Shown here piece by piece: positions 30,815-32,558 of a stretch of 32,558 bases of DNA. Below the pieces are notes generated by a model. The model ran no database searches. It was not told the DNA's origin and was given only the letters and a program-made list of their open reading frames with translations. This DNA is from Spirochaetota bacterium. Its GTDB lineage: Bacteria > Spirochaetota > UBA4802 > JAFGJZ01. The stretch lies in assembly GCA_023396665.1 (NCBI GenBank), contig JAEWVL010000133.1:1-32558 (forward strand), given 5' to 3'. Each line of letters begins with the position of its first letter. Position 1 is the stretch's first letter. The translations under genes and the position numbers were made by a program.

Positions 30815-31628
30815 AGGGGGGAAAAAGGAAGCTCTTTCCTTTGATACATCCTCATGGGTTTTTGATACCGATAAGGCGGATACCCGTTTTCTCGGTCTGC
30901 ACACGCTCGATGACATCAAGTTTCTGATCGTCAAGTCGGGTCTTGACGGACATCTCCGGAAAAAGGGTCTGCATCCCTATGATGTGAGGATCGGTGTGGA
31001 CGATGAAGGTTTGTGGCTGCTTTTGATAACGATGCCCGGAGAGGAAGGGCTGCCGCTGGTAGACTTCAGGGTATCGCGAGTTCGAAAGTGCGGTATTTTT
31101 TCAAATACGCCCTTCGATTTCCTGAAGATCGAGTGGCTCTCGACCTACGATCCCACCATGACCGGTTTCAGCCTTAATCGCCCCCGTCTGCCCGGACAAA
31201 AGGTGCCGGGACTGGGCTGCCTTCGCCATCTGCTGCGGATGATGCATTATTCTTCGCAAACCCTGCGCATGGACGGATTTCTCGATATTCCCGAGCATCT
31301 GCATCTGGCGATAATGTACGCGAAGAGTTTTTGTTTTCTTGATCCCGAATTTGAAAAAACCATTCGTACACTGCTCTCCGATTTGAAACGGGAGACACTC
31401 TTTCGGATATCGTGGGCATCTATCGCCGGCGCGATATATGACCGATCAAGCGGACAGCCCTGGATCTATACGCCTTCGGAACAGGCTTTCGCGATCAGTA
31501 AAAATCTGAAAACCTATTTTGCCTCGAAGATGTACACCGCGAAGATGAAATCTCTGCACGTCTCTTCCTATTACATTAACGAAGATGTCTACAACATGAA
31601 GCTGGCTTCCGTGATGAGTGAGGGCTGA
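30807..31628 (+). CDS. Conserved-looking protein of unknown function co-transcribed with prfB
   Basis: The ATG at 30807 overlaps the prfB stop (an in-frame GTG lies three bases upstream), so it is translationally coupled. The 273-residue protein shows no signal peptide, membrane segment or recognised catalytic motif. Visible features are a beta-rich N-terminal half (LHPYDVRIGVDDEGLWLLLITMPGEEGLPLVDFRVSRV), a basic loop (FSLNRPRLPGQKVPGLGCLRHLLRMM) and a helical C-terminus. It is probably cytoplasmic. I do not recognise a family. Confidence 0.6.
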   Translation: MSEGGKKEALSFDTSSWVFDTDKADTRFLGLHTLDDIKFLIVKSGLDGHLRKKGLHPYDVRIGVDDEGLWLLLITMPGEEGLPLVDFRVSRVRKCGIFSNTPFDFLKIEWLSTYDPTMTGFSLNRPRLPGQKVPGLGCLRHLLRMMHYSSQTLRMDGFLDIPEHLHLAIMYAKSFCFLDPEFEKTIRTLLSDLKRETLFRISWASIAGAIYDRSSGQPWIYTPSEQAFAISKNLKTYFASKMYTAKMKSLHVSSYYINEDVYNMKLASVMSEG

Positions 31629-31658
31629 TAGCGGAGAGAGGGATTGCTGTGTGCGGCC

Positions 31659-32120
31659 TTATTCGAAGTTCCCTTTTGTCATTTCCTTTACCTTTCGGAT
31701 TTCTGAAAGCGAATCGATTTGTGCCTGTGTTTCGGCGGCGCTTTTTTCCATTGTTCGGCAGAGTTCATCGTAGTGATGGCAGGCCTTTGTCTTCAGCGCT
31801 TCAATCTCCCGCTCATATTCGCTGACTTTTTCGTATTCGCCGCTTTTGACCGAAGCGAAGTGTCTGCTGAAATCGGTTTCGCCGATACCGCAGAGTACAC
31901 ATATGGTTCTCTTGTTTTCCGCTATCGGCTGACTGAGCGCCCCTATCTCTTCGATCAGGTGGGCGTTCTGTTTCAGCAGCACCGATATCTCACCCTCGAT
32001 CCCGTGATCGCTCGAAAAACGCATGCGCGCACTGTGCTCAAGAATAGTCCGAAAAAGTTCGAGCTTTTTCAACAGAAGGGTGTTTAACGATGTAAACAGT
32101 TGCTGCAGATCAACCCTCAA
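31659..32120 (-). CDS. Small coiled-coil protein following fliS, possible flagellar chaperone (FliT/FlgN-like)
   Basis: The start is uncertain. A TTG at 32120 overlaps the fliS stop by 11 bases and gives a 153-residue protein beginning LRVDLQQLFTSLNTLLLKKLELF; an ATG at 32147 deeper in fliS is an alternative. The product is almost all helical with heptad-like spacing, a Cys-containing segment (TICVLCGIGETD), and no signal peptide. Position directly behind fliS, size and helicity suggest an export chaperone of the FliT or FlgN type, but no signature proves this. It is convergent with the gene at 30807, with 30 bases between. Confidence 0.55.
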   Translation of the reverse strand: MRVDLQQLFTSLNTLLLKKLELFRTILEHSARMRFSSDHGIEGEISVLLKQNAHLIEEIGALSQPIAENKRTICVLCGIGETDFSRHFASVKSGEYEKVSEYEREIEALKTKACHHYDELCRTMEKSAAETQAQIDSLSEIRKVKEMTKGNFE

Positions 32121-32535
32121 CGGTAAAATTACCCTTTGCGCTCGCATACGAGCTGTTTTCCGAGTCGCTGGCGGCGATCTGCTCCCAGGCATCGCAGAGC
32201 TGTGTAAGAAGAACGATCACTTCGTCAAGAATGGCGGCGTCTTTTTTCATGTTTGCTTCGAGCAGTCTTTTCTTGAAGTATACGTATAATGAGAGAAGGT
32301 TTTTTGCTATATCACCGCCCTGATCCATGTTCAGCGAGGTCATCAGTTCAGAGATTATGTCCTGTGCTTTCTGTATGTTCGTGTTGACAATCTCGTATTT
32401 TTTCGGGGTCATGTTCTCTTGCGCGATTTTAAGAAACTTGATCGCTCCCTCATACAGCATTACGATTAGCCGGCCCTGTGTGGCGGTGCTGATCTGTGTC
32501 TGCTTGTACTGGTTATACGGATTTGATAGAGCCAT
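32110..32535 (-). CDS. fliS: Flagellar export chaperone FliS
   Basis: 141 residues with the FliS signature NPYNQYKQTQISTATQGRLIVMLYEGAIKFLKIAQENM and the helical core NIQKAQDIISELMTSLNMDQGGDIAKNLLSLYVYFKKRLLEANMKKDAAILDEVIVLLTQLCDAWEQI. FliS binds the C-terminal helix of flagellin and prevents premature polymerisation in the cytoplasm. GGAGG five bases before the ATG at 32535 supports the start. A small helical gene overlaps its 3' end. Only 23 bases remain to the right edge, so the upstream neighbour (often fliD or flagellin genes) is not visible. Confidence 0.95.
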   Translation of the reverse strand: MALSNPYNQYKQTQISTATQGRLIVMLYEGAIKFLKIAQENMTPKKYEIVNTNIQKAQDIISELMTSLNMDQGGDIAKNLLSLYVYFKKRLLEANMKKDAAILDEVIVLLTQLCDAWEQIAASDSENSSYASAKGNFTVEG

Positions 32536-32558
32536 TATTCCTCCGGGCGGTAACAGGT

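Noticed and set aside
1..32558. CRISPR array, rRNA or tRNA genes
   Set aside because: No regularly spaced repeats and no recognisable rRNA or tRNA sequence were seen by eye; a tRNAscan run would settle it.

Overview
The window is a gene-dense bacterial chromosome segment of roughly even base composition, most likely from a spirochaete. The support is indirect: a fliS flagellar gene at the right edge, a lipoprotein combining InlB-type and Big_2 repeats with a sulfatase-modifying-factor fold, many exported or lipid-anchored proteins with loose lipoboxes, and frequent TTG/GTG starts. This placement is inference; no rRNA, tRNA or CRISPR array was seen.

Layout. Positions 1-6213 hold cell-envelope genes: a truncated lipoprotein, a calcineurin-like phosphoesterase overlapping a small outer-membrane barrel gene, a large modular lipoprotein, and a membrane-anchored AraC-type regulator. 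Positions 6305-11864 hold a C_GCAxxG_C_C family gene and a minus-strand operon of three NifX/NafY-like (dinitrogenase Fe-Mo cofactor domain) proteins, a DUF5320-like Gly-rich protein and two MinD-type ATPases with inserted 2x[4Fe-4S] ferredoxin domains. A sigma-54 activator gene lies upstream. The set resembles the 'orange protein' (orp) cluster of Desulfovibrio. A -24/-12 promoter and two tandem dyads, the probable activator sites, lie in the gap between activator and operon.

Positions 12055-16845 look like a local TetR regulon: the TetR gene, a small exported protein, a GH78-like rhamnosidase and a MipA/OmpV porin-like protein. Four copies of one dyad (TTATTGA-N8-TCAATAA type) sit in the two divergent promoter regions. 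A GH30 lipoprotein follows at 17018-18445.

Positions 18614-24132 form a sulfur-metabolism neighbourhood: cysK, metY, an Rrf2 regulator with IscR-like cysteines, and a SulP transporter fused to STAS and PTS EIIA domains. It also contains a truncated aminotransferase remnant and a 125-bp MITE. Positions 24271-32535 are largely housekeeping: yggS-proC, miaB-purB (overlapping), a radical SAM gene, prfB without a frameshift site, an unknown gene, and a fliS-associated pair.

The most interesting signals are the orp-like operon with its predicted sigma-54 control (the promoter implies a leaderless transcript), the four-site TetR regulon, the SulP-STAS-EIIA fusion, the MITE and the aminotransferase remnant.
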